This document shows positions 7,824 through 16,318 of a stretch of DNA of 64,000 bases, one piece after another. The translations under genes were made by a program, and so were the position numbers. Origin of the DNA: Massilia agrisoli (GTDB lineage: Bacteria; Pseudomonadota; Gammaproteobacteria; Burkholderiales; Burkholderiaceae_D); NCBI RefSeq assembly GCF_020831365.1, contig NZ_JAJHPV010000020.1:310001-374000 (forward strand), given 5' to 3'. The notes below the pieces were generated by a model. It did no database searches. It worked only from the letters and a program-made list of their open reading frames with translations, and was not told where the DNA came from. Position 1 is the first letter of the stretch; each line of letters opens with the position of its first letter.

Positions 7824-7919
7824 GTTCTTATCCTCTGTAGTGGGTTGTAATGCCTGCTTTGCGGCGCGGCTTTGCCTGCACCGTTATGGCTAGAGTAGAG
7901 CCTGGTCAGCGGGTGGTCT

Positions 7920-7933
7920 GTTCGCCAACGCAC
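7920..7933 (-). promoter_or_regulatory. GTTCG-N4-CGCAC palindrome before the BON gene (site 4)
   Basis: 97 nt upstream of the BON gene. The minus-strand hexamer TACTCT (7892-7897) is centred exactly 32 nt away. Confidence 0.55.
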
Positions 7934-7963
7934 GTAGTGCCGAAAAGCTAATGTTGACCAGCG

Positions 7964-10027
7964 TCAGCGCCCCGTGGGCTTGCCAGGCGGCGGCGCCACC
8001 GGCTTCTGGCGCGCCGCGGCGAGCAACTTGCCGCACTCGCTGTCTTCGCCAGGCCCGGTATTGACCAGGGGCACCAATGCCGCGGCCGGGGCGGCCAGCG
8101 TGGCCAGCGCAATCGCGCCGCCCGCCTTCATCGCCAGCACGCCCTTGTCGACGCTGACCGTTGGCTTCTTGAACGGCCCGCGCACGTAGAGCGGGGCGCG
8201 CAGCGAGATGATGCGCAGGCCCTTGGTTTTCGGATTGATGGTCAGGTGCAGAGTTTCATCGGCCAGGCTGATGACGCCATCGACGTTGATGATGGCTTCC
8301 TCGGTGTCGACGATGAAGGTGCGCGAATACATGATGCCGCGCTCGACCGCGAAATCCGTGGCCATGCAATTGATCTGCACCTGCTTGTCGCCAAACAGCG
8401 TGGTCAGCACGATGTTGCCGATGTTCAGGCCCATCTTTTCAAGCAGCATCTTGCTGACCGTGCCCTCGTTGATCAGCGAGTGGATCTCGCCGTTCGACGC
8501 CCCCAGCAGGGTGGCGATCGAATTGCCGGTGGCCGACAGCGCGGCGTCGCCGTTGATCTGGCCGACCGACGCCTGCAGGCCTTCAATGGCGGGGAACAGC
8601 TGCTTGATCTGCAGGCGGCGGGCGGTGACTTTGGCGGTGGCCTTGATGGCGTTCTTGCCCTGCCGGCCGCTGCCGTCGAGCTTGATGTTCGAGTTGAGCG
8701 TGCCGCCCGCCATGTCGAAGGTGAGCGGCGCCAGCGTGATGACCCCGTCCTTCAGGATCAGGTGGGTCGACAGCTTGCGGATCGGCAGCTGTTTTTCTCG
8801 CACGATACTGTCCGCCGCGTAGCGCACATCGGCGTCGATCGCGGTCCAGCGCTCGGTGCGGAAGGTCTCGACCGGCAACACCTTGTTGGGCGGCTGCACC
8901 GGCGGCACGCCGCGCCGCGTCTTGCTGGCGTTGGAGTCGGCGCCGATCAGGGGGCCAAGATCGTCAAACTGCAGCAGCTTCGACCGCACGCTGCCGCTGA
9001 GCTTGCCACGCGGCGCGCCGGTCTGGAAGGTCAGGGTGCCGCCGAGGTCGCTCGAACCCACCTTGCCGGTGAACTTGTCGTAGGTCCAGCGCCGGCTTTC
9101 CGGGCTGAGCGCGCCGATCAGGCGGCCCGAGGTGCTGAACGCCGGCGTTTCCGGCAGCAGCACGCCGAGCAGCGGATACAGGCGCGCCATGCTGGGACCG
9201 GACAGCTTGAGGTTCATGTCCAGCGCGGCCAGCCTGGTGGGCTTGGTGAGGGTGCCTTCAAACGCGATGCGGGTTGGGCCCATGCGGAAATCGGCCTGCA
9301 GCGGGTAGGGCGTGGTCTGCTGTTTGAGCGACAGCACCGCGCCGGCCTTGCCGCTGCCGGTCACCGGCGCGCCGTTGTAGGTGCCGCGCAGCTTCCATCC
9401 CACGCCGTACTCGGGGTCGCCTTCGAGGGTGTCGACGTCGGCCCTGACGTCGGCCTTCTGGATCGCGTCCTTGTAATAGACGATGCCCTTGGTAAACACC
9501 ACGCGCTCCAGGTCCAGCACCCATGGCGACTTTTTCTCTTGTTTCTTGAAGGTCCAGTTGTTCTTGCCATCGCTGTGGCGCTGCAGGCTGACAACCGGCG
9601 CCTGGAACTGCAGCAGGGGGATGGCGATGCGTTTGTCCAGCAGAGCCAGCGGGTCCAGCGAGAACGAGAACTGGCGCACGCTGGCCATGTCGCCAGCCGG
9701 CATGCCGGGGGGATTGCCGACGTGGACGTCGTTGGCGACCAGGTGAGGCCAGGGAATGAAGTCGCGCCAGGTGCGGTTACGTTCGGCCATCTTCTCTGAC
9801 GGGCGTTCCCACGACAGCGACAGGTCGCCGGCAATCTGGAAGGGCCGGCCGATCGCCTCGCTGGTGCGCGCATTCAGCCAGGGCCTGGCCTTGTTCCAGT
9901 CGTAGGTCAGCAAGATCACCAGCGCGATCGCCGGGATGGCGACCAGCACGCCGGCGATGGCCAGGATGATCTTGGTGCGGCGCGATACCGGCTTGCCGGC
10001 GCCGCTGGCGGCTTGTGCTTCGGTCAT
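7964..10027 (-). CDS. AsmA-family protein
   Basis: 687 residues. A cytoplasmic N-terminus and a single membrane helix (~19-44, IILAIAGVLVAIPAIALVILL) lead into an AsmA N-terminal region (WLNARTSEAIGRPFQIAGDL) and a long beta-rich periplasmic body. The AsmA-like C-terminal repeat lies near 500-620 (IATLLGASNGEIHSLINEGT ... LRIISLRAPLYVRGPFKKPT). AsmA/TamB-type proteins are inner-membrane-anchored bridges implicated in phospholipid transport and outer-membrane assembly. A perfect palindrome 54 nt upstream links it to the neighbouring envelope genes. Confidence 0.9.
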   Translation of the reverse strand: MTEAQAASGAGKPVSRRTKIILAIAGVLVAIPAIALVILLTYDWNKARPWLNARTSEAIGRPFQIAGDLSLSWERPSEKMAERNRTWRDFIPWPHLVANDVHVGNPPGMPAGDMASVRQFSFSLDPLALLDKRIAIPLLQFQAPVVSLQRHSDGKNNWTFKKQEKKSPWVLDLERVVFTKGIVYYKDAIQKADVRADVDTLEGDPEYGVGWKLRGTYNGAPVTGSGKAGAVLSLKQQTTPYPLQADFRMGPTRIAFEGTLTKPTRLAALDMNLKLSGPSMARLYPLLGVLLPETPAFSTSGRLIGALSPESRRWTYDKFTGKVGSSDLGGTLTFQTGAPRGKLSGSVRSKLLQFDDLGPLIGADSNASKTRRGVPPVQPPNKVLPVETFRTERWTAIDADVRYAADSIVREKQLPIRKLSTHLILKDGVITLAPLTFDMAGGTLNSNIKLDGSGRQGKNAIKATAKVTARRLQIKQLFPAIEGLQASVGQINGDAALSATGNSIATLLGASNGEIHSLINEGTVSKMLLEKMGLNIGNIVLTTLFGDKQVQINCMATDFAVERGIMYSRTFIVDTEEAIINVDGVISLADETLHLTINPKTKGLRIISLRAPLYVRGPFKKPTVSVDKGVLAMKAGGAIALATLAAPAAALVPLVNTGPGEDSECGKLLAAARQKPVAPPPGKPTGR

Positions 10028-10080
10028 GGCGATCCTTCCAGTCGAGAAGCCCAGCTTAGCGTGAAACAGGGGCAGTCTTT

Positions 10081-10094
10081 GTGCGCTGACGCAC
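10081..10094 (-). promoter_or_regulatory. GTGCG-N4-CGCAC perfect palindrome before asmA-like gene (site 5)
   Basis: 54 nt upstream of the AsmA-like gene, with TAAGCT (10053-10058, minus) centred 32 nt away. The gap also holds site 6 for the divergent operon. Confidence 0.55.
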
Positions 10095-10131
10095 CCACCA
10101 CCAACGCTGAGATTTCTTATCTGGATGATAT

Positions 10132-10145
10132 GTGCGTCAGCGAAC
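10132..10145 (+). promoter_or_regulatory. GTGCG-N4-CGAAC palindrome before the DUF4398-ompA operon (site 6)
   Basis: 67 nt upstream of the DUF4398 gene. A good -10 hexamer TATAAA (10168-10173) is centred exactly 32 nt downstream, giving a likely start site near 10180. This is the best-defined promoter of the set. Confidence 0.65.
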
Positions 10146-10211
10146 CGAACTTGCTTTTGAATCAGCTTATAAAGTTACTACGACATCAATCAACGCTGAA
10201 TGGAGAACAAG

Positions 10212-10592
10212 ATGAACAGGGAATCGAAGAATCGTCTGGCAACGGTGCTGTGCAGCACGATGCTGCTGGCCATGGTCGGTTGCGCATCGTCGCAGAAAGC
10301 GCCAGCGACCGCCGATGTCGCGGTCTCGAAGGCAGCGGTCGAAAACGCAGTGAGCGCCGGGGCATCGGACCTGGCGCCGGAAGAAATCAGCGCGGCGCGC
10401 GCCAAGATGCAGCGCGCCAGCCAGGCCCTGGCGGCCAAGGACTACACGCTGGCGCGCGACCTGGCCAACCAGGCGCAGGCTGACGCCAAGCTGGCCCAGA
10501 GCAAGGCCAACTCGGCCAAGGCGACGGCGGCGTCGAACGCACTGCAGGAAGACCTGCGCGTGCTGCGCGAAGAAGTCGAGCGCGCCAAATAA
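10212..10592 (+). CDS. DUF4398-type small lipoprotein
   Basis: 126 residues; the ATG at 10212 is preceded by GGAG at 6 nt. Lipobox AMVGC, then an Ala-rich amphipathic helical domain (SAARAKMQRASQALAAKDYTLARDLANQAQADA) ending in a short coiled coil (LREEVERAK). This is the DUF4398 pattern, usually found beside an OmpA-family lipoprotein, as here. It is first gene of a run of six genes reaching 13302. Likely a periplasmic structural partner of the downstream OmpA-like protein. Confidence 0.85.
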   Translation: MNRESKNRLATVLCSTMLLAMVGCASSQKAPATADVAVSKAAVENAVSAGASDLAPEEISAARAKMQRASQALAAKDYTLARDLANQAQADAKLAQSKANSAKATAASNALQEDLRVLREEVERAK

Positions 10593-10654
10593 GCAGGCAG
10601 AACGGCGCGCCTGGCGCGCCTGGCTCTTCACTTTAAAACAATAAAGGAACGATC

Positions 10655-11545
10655 ATGAAACACCATTTGCTCAAGTCGGCCATCCTGGCTGGCGCCGTCT
10701 TCCTGTCTGCCTGCAGCAGCACGCCCCTGACCACGCCGATCCTGGACCAGGCCCGCGGCGATTTCATCGCGGCCAACAACAACCCGCAGGTGGCCACGTA
10801 CGCGCCGCTCGAGTTCAAGCAGGCCAGCGACGCCCTCGACCAGGCCAACGCCGCAGCAGCCAAGAACGAAAGCCTGGAAACGGTCGACAAGCTGGCCTAT
10901 ATCGCCAAGCAAAAGATCGCCACCGCGCAAGAGGTCGCCAAGCAGAAGGCGGCTGAAGCCGACATCGCCAAGGCCGGCCAGCAGCGCGACCAGGTGCGCC
11001 TGGAAGCGCGCACCGCCGAAGCCGAGCGTGCCAAGGCCGACGCGGCCGCCGCCCAGGCCCAGACCGCCGAAGCCCAGCGCCAGGCCGCCGACGCCGAAGC
11101 GATGGCGCGCGCCGCCCAGGCCAAGGCCGCCCAGCTCGAATCGATGATGGCCGAACTGCAGGCCAAGAAGACCGAGCGCGGCATGATCATCACCATCGGC
11201 GACGTGCTGTTCGCCACCAACCAGGCCACCCTGACCCCTGCCGGCGTCGCCACCGTGCGCAAGCTGGCCGAGGTGCTGGTGCAGAACCCGGAGCGCACTG
11301 TGCTTGTCGAAGGTTTTACCGACAGTACCGGCGGCACCGCGCATAACCAGGCCCTGTCGGAGCGCCGCGCCAACTCCGTGCGCGACGCACTGCTGGGCAT
11401 GGGCGTCGGGCGCGAGCGCGTTGCCGCGCGCGGCTATGGCGAAGCGCACCCGGTGGCGCCGAACGATACTGCCGGCAACCGCCAGCTGAACCGCCGCGTC
11501 GAAATCGTGCTGTCGAATGAAGGCCGCACGATTCCACCGCGCTAA
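10655..11545 (+). CDS. DUF4398 plus OmpA-family lipoprotein
   Basis: 296 residues. Lipobox FLSAC, a DUF4398-like helical segment (~25-75), a long Ala/Glu/Lys-rich coiled coil (~80-175) that could span the periplasm, and an OmpA C-terminal domain (~180-290: GDVLFATNQATLTPAG, VEGFTDSTGG, RVAARGYGEAHPVA, NRRVEIV). It probably links the outer membrane to peptidoglycan. AAAGGA precedes the ATG. Its N-terminal part is homologous in style to the preceding gene product. Confidence 0.92.
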   Translation: MKHHLLKSAILAGAVFLSACSSTPLTTPILDQARGDFIAANNNPQVATYAPLEFKQASDALDQANAAAAKNESLETVDKLAYIAKQKIATAQEVAKQKAAEADIAKAGQQRDQVRLEARTAEAERAKADAAAAQAQTAEAQRQAADAEAMARAAQAKAAQLESMMAELQAKKTERGMIITIGDVLFATNQATLTPAGVATVRKLAEVLVQNPERTVLVEGFTDSTGGTAHNQALSERRANSVRDALLGMGVGRERVAARGYGEAHPVAPNDTAGNRQLNRRVEIVLSNEGRTIPPR

Positions 11546-11574
11546 CCGATTTTCAAAGCAAGGAACACATCATC

Positions 11575-12114
11575 ATGGAAGAAACCAACAAGCCCCTCGC
11601 GCACGGATTTGACGTGGCGGCGATCCGCGCCGCCGCGGCCAACATGGACGAGGGCGCGGTAACGGAAGGCTACGCGGCCGACCGTGAAGCCGTGATCGCG
11701 ATGCTCAATGACGCACTCGCTACCGAACTGCTGTGCGTACTGCGCTACAAGCGCCACTACTACACCGTCAGCGGCCCCAACACCGGGCACGTCAAGGCCG
11801 AGTTCCTGGAACACGCGCAGCAGGAACAGGATCATGCCGACACGATCGCCGAACGGATCGTCCAGCTGAACGGATCGCCAAACTTCAACCCGGCCACCCT
11901 GACTGCACGCAGCCATGCCGAGTACGACGAATCGGAAGACGTGCAAGCAATGGTGCGCGCCAACCTGATCGCCGAACGTGTCGCCATTGAGTCGTACCGG
12001 CAAATGATTGCCGCCATCGGCGACAAAGACCCGACCACCCGCCAGATGCTCATCAACATCATGGCGGTGGAGGAAGAGCACGCCGATGATATGCGCGATC
12101 TTCTGTCCCACTAA
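11575..12114 (+). CDS. Ferritin-like (bacterioferritin/Dps-type) protein
   Basis: 179 residues forming an apparent four-helix bundle with paired metal ligands: E in NDALATELLCVLRYKRHYY, E/H in EFLEHAQQEQDHAD, and E/E/H in IAERVAIESYRQ and MAVEEEHADD. This is the E...ExxH pattern of ferritin-like di-iron proteins. It probably stores iron or protects against oxidants in the cytoplasm. It sits third in the stress operon, 29 nt after the OmpA-family gene. Confidence 0.85.
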   Translation: MEETNKPLAHGFDVAAIRAAAANMDEGAVTEGYAADREAVIAMLNDALATELLCVLRYKRHYYTVSGPNTGHVKAEFLEHAQQEQDHADTIAERIVQLNGSPNFNPATLTARSHAEYDESEDVQAMVRANLIAERVAIESYRQMIAAIGDKDPTTRQMLINIMAVEEEHADDMRDLLSH

Positions 12115-12145
12115 ACCACCTTTTTAATCACACACGGAGTCCATC

Positions 12146-12490
12146 ATGATCGATACCAATATCCGCACCAACAGCACCTCGTCGTCGGCCCTGAACCACA
12201 ACCTGGACACCGTCCAGACCGACATCAAGACCCTGGTCCGTGACGCGCAGTCGCTGCTGACCGCGGCGGCCTCGCTGACCGGCGAGAAGGCCGAAGAGAT
12301 GCGTGGCCGCGGCATGCAGCTGCTGGACCAGGCCATGGGCAAGGGCAAGGAATACCAGGGCCAGGCGATGGTGCGCGGTAAGGAACTGGCACACACCGCC
12401 GATGTCTACGTTAAAGACAACCCATGGCGCACGATCGCTGCCGCCGCTGGCGTCGGCCTGCTGGTCGGCGTCATCCTGGGCCGCAAATAA
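12146..12490 (+). CDS. DUF883 (YqjD/ElaB-like) membrane-anchored protein
   Basis: 114 residues. A polar helical N-terminus (~10-85) is followed by the typical DUF883 C-terminal anchor NPWRTIAAAAGVGLLVGVIL-GRK. E. coli YqjD and ElaB bind ribosomes at the inner membrane in stationary phase; the same role here is by analogy. It heads a YqjD-YqjE-YqjK-like trio within the operon. Confidence 0.9.
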   Translation: MIDTNIRTNSTSSSALNHNLDTVQTDIKTLVRDAQSLLTAAASLTGEKAEEMRGRGMQLLDQAMGKGKEYQGQAMVRGKELAHTADVYVKDNPWRTIAAAAGVGLLVGVILGRK

Positions 12491-12508
12491 TTCACGCCGG
12501 GAGAAGCC

Positions 12509-12895
12509 ATGGACCACACGACCACAACAGTACATGGCCCCGGCTTGTTTAGCGGCCTGACCGGGCTGGCAAAAAACATTCTCGGACTCGTGGTGTCGCG
12601 CCTTGAACTGGCGGCACTCGAGTTATCCGAGGTGCGCAACCACGTCATCGAGCTGGTCGCGATCGGCGCGCTGGCGCTGATCTGCAGCTGGTTTGCGATT
12701 GCGTACGGCACCGCGATGATCGTCGCGCTGGCGTGGGAGTCGATGGGATGGACGATCCTGTTGGTGATGTTCCTGGTTTTCATCGCCATTACCGCGGCCC
12801 TGGTATTCAAGGCCAAGGCAATGCTCAAGGAAGGCAAGCTTGCCTTCCCGGAGACGATGAACGAACTCAAGAACGACCGCGACATGCTGCTGTGA
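12509..12895 (+). CDS. Phage-holin-family (YqjE-like) membrane protein
   Basis: 128 residues. Two adjacent membrane helices (~45-75, VAIGALALICSWFAIAYGTA, and ~80-105, WTILLVMFLVFIAITAALVF) with amphipathic flanks, the YqjE/phage holin superfamily III form. GGGAGAAGCC precedes the ATG. Together with the DUF883 gene it reproduces the E. coli yqjD-yqjE order, so it is a housekeeping stress gene and not evidence of a prophage. Confidence 0.85.
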   Translation: MDHTTTTVHGPGLFSGLTGLAKNILGLVVSRLELAALELSEVRNHVIELVAIGALALICSWFAIAYGTAMIVALAWESMGWTILLVMFLVFIAITAALVFKAKAMLKEGKLAFPETMNELKNDRDMLL

Positions 12896-12921
12896 CCGGC
12901 CAATAACAAGAGGGGAACTAC

Positions 12922-13302
12922 ATGGACAAAGACGGCGAACTGATCAAGAAGGACCGGGAAAGTACCTCGGACGTGTCGGAGCGCAAGGCGCGCCTGTTGC
13001 GCCAGGGTGATTTTTACCGCGCCGGCATCGTCCAGGCGAAAGCCCACATCAAGCATGGGGCAAAGCCTGAAACAATTTTCCACAACGCGATGGACCACGC
13101 AACGTTCGCGCTGCGTTCCCGGGTGGATGGCCTGTTGAGGCCGACGGGCATCAATGTCGGCACCGTCATGCCTTACGCCATGAGCGCCATGAGCTTTATC
13201 AACCGCCGGCGCCTGCAAAAGCCGGCGATTGGCCTGGCTGTACTGATGGCTGCGGCAGGCTGGTATGCCAACCGCCACCGCGCGCGGCTGGCGCACATGT
13301 AA
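12922..13302 (+). CDS. YqjK-like hypothetical protein
   Basis: 126 residues: a charged N-terminus (DKDGELIKKDRESTSD), a helical middle, and a short hydrophobic stretch near the C-terminus (IGLAVLMAAAGWYANRHRAR). It occupies the yqjK position after the yqjD/yqjE-like genes, with GAGGGG before the ATG. Similarity to YqjK itself is loose, so the name rests mainly on context. Confidence 0.7.
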   Translation: MDKDGELIKKDRESTSDVSERKARLLRQGDFYRAGIVQAKAHIKHGAKPETIFHNAMDHATFALRSRVDGLLRPTGINVGTVMPYAMSAMSFINRRRLQKPAIGLAVLMAAAGWYANRHRARLAHM

Positions 13303-13345
13303 AGCGGCCGCAGGGCCGGCAGACCTGAAATATGGTGGGGCTTGG

Positions 13346-13382
13346 GCGGCGTCGCAATCGCAGATTCGGCGCCGCTTTTTTT
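13346..13382 (+). terminator. Terminator of the DUF4398-to-YqjK operon
   Basis: Stem GCGGCG / CGCCGC with an 18-nt loop, followed by seven T's, 44 nt after the last gene. Confidence 0.7.
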
Positions 13383-13393
13383 CTGGAGAAGAC

Positions 13394-13441
13394 ATGTCCT
13401 TACTGCTTCGCAAGGCGGTGCTGGCTGGCCACGGACATTGA
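13394..13441 (+). CDS. Possible 15-residue leader peptide before the patatin gene
   Basis: An ATG with GGAG seven nt upstream opens a short frame, MSLLLRKAVLAGHGH, whose stop lies two bases before the GTG of the patatin-like gene. The ribosome site is better than that of the main gene, so coupling is possible. It may be fortuitous. Confidence 0.25.
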   Translation: MSLLLRKAVLAGHGH

Positions 13442-13443
13442 AC

Positions 13444-14601
13444 GTGGCAACACCCAACGTCCTGAATCCCCACGGCTTGCGCATTGCACTGGTGCTGCAA
13501 GGCGGCGGCGCGCTGGGCGCCTACCAGGCTGGCGTCTACCAGGCGCTGCACGAACACGACCTGGTGCCCGACTGGATCGTCGGCACCTCGATTGGCGCGG
13601 TCAACGCAGCCTTAATTGCCGGCAACCGCAAGGAAGACCGGCTCGCGCGGGTGCGCAGTTTTTGGGAGCGAGTCTCCCATCCCGACCGGGTCGACATGGA
13701 GCGCGTCAGCGACAGCCAGCGCCGCTCGAATATTACCTTCAGCACCATCGACACAGTGTTCCATGGCGTGCCTGGCTTCTTCATGCCCCGCCCATTCAAC
13801 GGGTTTGCCTTCGGGCTGCCGGTCGCGCCGGAATTGGCCTCGTTCTACGACACGACGGAGCTGAGCAACACGCTTGCCGAGCTGGTCGACTTCGACTACC
13901 TGAACAGCCCCGACTGCATGCGGCTGACGGTCAACGCGGTCAATGTGGCGACAGGCCAGCTGACACACTTCGACAGCCGGGCCATGCGGATCGAGCCCGA
14001 CCATGTCCGCGCCAGCGGCAGCCTGCCGCCCGCATTCCCGCCTGTGCGCATCGACGGCCAGCTGTACTGGGACGGCGGACTGTACTCGAACACCCCGCTC
14101 GAGTCGGTGCTCGGTGCAATGCCCGAAGGCGACGTCCTGTGCTTCATGGTCGACCTGTGGAGCGCGCGCGGCCCCGAACCCTACACGCTCGACCAGGTGC
14201 AAACGCGGCAGAAGGACGTCACCTACGCGTCGCGTTCGACCCGCCACATTGCCGATTACGCCAAAATGCACCGGCTGCAATACAAGCTGCGTGACCTGTA
14301 CGCCCGGCTGCCGCCCGAACAACGCACGGTCGAAGACGAGCGCGACCTCGCGGCGCTGGGCTGCGAAAGCACGCTGCACATCGTGCGCCTGCCGTATTCG
14401 GGGCGCGACTGGCACATGGCCGCCAAGGACATCAATTTTTCGAAGGGATCGATCGACTGGCGCTGGGACCAGGGATACGCCGACGGCATGCGCGCTGTCG
14501 GCGACGCCGCGTGGCTCAGGCATATCGAGGAAGACACGGCGGTGGTCGTGCACGAACTGCCATCCGACCGCGACCGCCGGACCGCTTTGGGCCGGGAATA
14601 G
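13444..14601 (+). CDS. Patatin-like phospholipase
   Basis: 385 residues from a GTG at 13444. Upstream in-frame codons run back through the terminator, so a longer start is unlikely. Patatin features: oxyanion loop GGGALGAYQAGV (~20), nucleophile motif GTSIG (Ser ~49) and catalytic Asp in DGGLYSNTP (~210). The C-terminal third resembles the DUF3734 extension found on many proteobacterial patatins. Expected activity is lipid acyl hydrolysis; location is probably cytoplasmic or membrane-peripheral as no signal peptide is seen. Confidence 0.88.
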   Translation: MATPNVLNPHGLRIALVLQGGGALGAYQAGVYQALHEHDLVPDWIVGTSIGAVNAALIAGNRKEDRLARVRSFWERVSHPDRVDMERVSDSQRRSNITFSTIDTVFHGVPGFFMPRPFNGFAFGLPVAPELASFYDTTELSNTLAELVDFDYLNSPDCMRLTVNAVNVATGQLTHFDSRAMRIEPDHVRASGSLPPAFPPVRIDGQLYWDGGLYSNTPLESVLGAMPEGDVLCFMVDLWSARGPEPYTLDQVQTRQKDVTYASRSTRHIADYAKMHRLQYKLRDLYARLPPEQRTVEDERDLAALGCESTLHIVRLPYSGRDWHMAAKDINFSKGSIDWRWDQGYADGMRAVGDAAWLRHIEEDTAVVVHELPSDRDRRTALGRE

Positions 14602-14699
14602 GCCGCGAGCTGATGTCGCCAATGTTCCAGGTCGCGATTGCCTCAATGGTGCGCGACGGCAAAAATTATCAGCGAATGAGCACCTGCCACGTGAGGTTG

Positions 14700-14783
14700 G
14701 GCGGACAAGCGTAGCGCCTCCGCCGAATTGGCCTGAATCACGACCACGCTGTGGCCAACCGGTGGAGGCTTCGCTTGTCCGCC
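14700..14783. repeat. Large intergenic inverted repeat (dyad family)
   Basis: Arms 14700-14724 and 14761-14783 are near-complementary (GGCGGACAAGCG...CCTCCGCC against its reverse). They lie between the converging patatin gene and the secreted-protein gene. A diverged member of the family seen at 1705, 18609 and 58251. Confidence 0.65.
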
Positions 14784-14815
14784 CGGCCGCGTCAACAAAT
14801 CCCGCGGGAAGTGTT

Positions 14816-15307
14816 TCAGCGCGCCGCGCCAGCCATCGCCTTGCTCCTGGCCTCGGACATTTCACGCTGATACGTTGCCCGCGCTTCCTTCATGCAGGCC
14901 GCGCGTTCGGCAGTCGGCTGGCGCCGGCAGTTTCCCTGCGCCTCCTGCAGTCCTGCGGCGATTTCCTTCTGCATGGTGCGCAGGCGCGCGGCCGGCGTTG
15001 CGTCTTCGCGGTACCAGCGCTGCGGATCGCCCGCCGCCACTTCGGCAGCCTGCTTGCGCGCCGTCGCCGGTGGCACGTTCTGGTCGCTCGAATCCTGGGG
15101 CAGGGCGGTGGCGGCAGGCTCCGCCGATGCGCTCGCGCTGGCCGATGGGGTCGCGCCCGTCGCCGGCGTCGCAGGCCGTGGTTCCGGCTGTGCGGCCTGC
15201 GCGGAAGGCGGCGCTTCCGCTTGCTGGGCCTGGGCTGTCGCTGCCGCCAGCATCAGGGCCAGGGCGGCTGGAATTATGCGCAGAAATCTTTGCCTCGGGT
15301 GTGTCAT
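14816..15307 (-). CDS. Secreted low-complexity protein, hypothetical
   Basis: 163 residues from the ATG at 15307, preceded by an excellent AAGGAGG. Signal peptide (IIPAALALMLAAATAQAQ), then an Ala/Pro/Ser-rich disordered region (~25-85), then a helical C-terminal domain with a Cys pair (NCRRQPTAERAACMKEAR) spaced like the repeats in the protein at 16319. I do not recognise a named family. Location periplasmic. Confidence 0.75.
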   Translation of the reverse strand: MTHPRQRFLRIIPAALALMLAAATAQAQQAEAPPSAQAAQPEPRPATPATGATPSASASASAEPAATALPQDSSDQNVPPATARKQAAEVAAGDPQRWYREDATPAARLRTMQKEIAAGLQEAQGNCRRQPTAERAACMKEARATYQREMSEARSKAMAGAAR

Positions 15308-15373
15308 GTCACCTCCTTCGAAAATGTGCTTCAGAAAAGAAAACCGGCGCACGCGGCGCCGGTTCAGCTTGTT

Positions 15374-15526
15374 TTACAACCGCCCAGTAAGCAGCAGGAT
15401 GATCAGGATAATCACCAGTATGCCGGTGATGCCGACCGGTCCGTAGCCCCAGTTGCGGCTGTGGTTCCAGGTCGGCAGGACCCCGATCAGTGCCAGGATC
15501 AAGATGATCAGCAGTATTGTTCCCAT
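15374..15526 (-). CDS. DUF3309 micro-membrane protein (50 aa)
   Basis: 50 residues beginning MGTILLIILILALIGVLPTW, with the DUF3309 signature of two hydrophobic helices around NHSRNWGYGPVG. GAGGAG lies six nt before the ATG. It is 75 nt downstream of the glycine-zipper gene, with no terminator seen between them, so it may be co-transcribed with it. Confidence 0.9.
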   Translation of the reverse strand: MGTILLIILILALIGVLPTWNHSRNWGYGPVGITGILVIILIILLLTGRL

Positions 15527-15601
15527 GGTCAGCTCCTCAGTAAGATTCAGACGAGATGAGCTTCGCCAGTGTTGTGTTTATCTGCTGCCCAACCTTCTGG
15601 A

Positions 15602-16072
15602 TTAATAGCGGTAGGCGCGGCCGTCGACGATACGCACGCGGTTGCCCACGCGCAGGTCATAGACGCTGTCTTGCACCACCGAGCGGTACTCGCCGTTATC
15701 CATGCGGATGTTGATCTGATACATGTCACGGCCGGCGGCAGCGCGGTCGCCTTCGACCTTGTTGCCCAGCGCCGCGCCACCGACGGCGCCGGCAACGGTT
15801 GCTGCGGTACGGCCGCTGCCGCTACCAACCTGGTTACCCACCAGTGCGCCGACCAGGCCGCCGACCACTGCGCCGGTGCCGCTGGTGCCGGCCTGGCTAC
15901 GGGTTACCTGGATGGAATCAATGGTGCCGTAGCCCATTGCTGCGCTCGATGGCGAGCCATAGGCGCCGTAGGTGCCCGTGTTGTACGGGTCGGAGGAGGT
16001 GCTTGCGCAACCGCCCAGCAGGGCTGCGCTGGCAATCATCAGTGTTGCAATGGTGGTATTCGTCGACTTCAT
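15602..16072 (-). CDS. Glycine zipper 2TM lipoprotein (SlyB-like)
   Basis: 156 residues from the ATG at 16072 (AAGGAG six nt upstream). Lipobox LLGGC; Ser/Tyr-rich linker; glycine zipper ~60-105 (GTGAVVGGLVGALVGNQVG ... GAVGGAALGNKVEGD); SlyB/PcP-type tail ending LRVGNRVRIVDGRAYRY. Likely an outer-membrane lipoprotein. A perfect palindrome lies 60 nt upstream. It is a paralogue of the 4414 gene product, sharing the zipper and tail but not the N-terminus. Confidence 0.9.
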   Translation of the reverse strand: MKSTNTTIATLMIASAALLGGCASTSSDPYNTGTYGAYGSPSSAAMGYGTIDSIQVTRSQAGTSGTGAVVGGLVGALVGNQVGSGSGRTAATVAGAVGGAALGNKVEGDRAAAGRDMYQINIRMDNGEYRSVVQDSVYDLRVGNRVRIVDGRAYRY

Positions 16073-16131
16073 GTTGTTCTCCTTTTGCAAATGTGTGAGG
16101 TCAGGATAGTCCTGCCAGATTTGCAAGGTCT

Positions 16132-16145
16132 GTGCGTTTCCGCAC
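16132..16145 (-). promoter_or_regulatory. GTGCG-N4-CGCAC perfect palindrome (site 7)
   Basis: 60 nt upstream of the glycine-zipper lipoprotein gene; TATCCT (16103-16108, minus) is centred 33 nt away. Confidence 0.55.
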
Positions 16146-16236
16146 CTTGGACAGATCGATTTCGCGACAGTTCATCGAAACCTGCGGCCGATTGCGTTGC
16201 GTCGTTAGCACGTTTGTACAAATAAAAACTTCAGTG

Positions 16237-16250
16237 TTCGTTAGCGTACA
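16237..16250 (+). promoter_or_regulatory. GTTCG-N4-CGTAC palindrome (site 8)
   Basis: 69 nt upstream of the three-repeat Cys protein gene; TAAAAC (16272-16277) is centred about 31 nt downstream. It shares the divergent gap with site 7. Confidence 0.5.
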
Positions 16251-16318
16251 GAACAGCTGGCTTAAGCAGCGTAAAACATCAACATGACTGATCGTTTTGA
16301 TAACTGGAGAAAAATAAT

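Noticed and set aside
8246-9799. A 517-codon frame opposite the AsmA-like gene
   Set aside because: Composition is that of an antisense shadow (His, Arg, Gln and Val rich), with no motif and no ribosome site.
12509-12895. Holin-like gene as a sign of a prophage
   Set aside because: It lies in a yqjD-yqjE-yqjK-like stress operon and no other phage gene is nearby.
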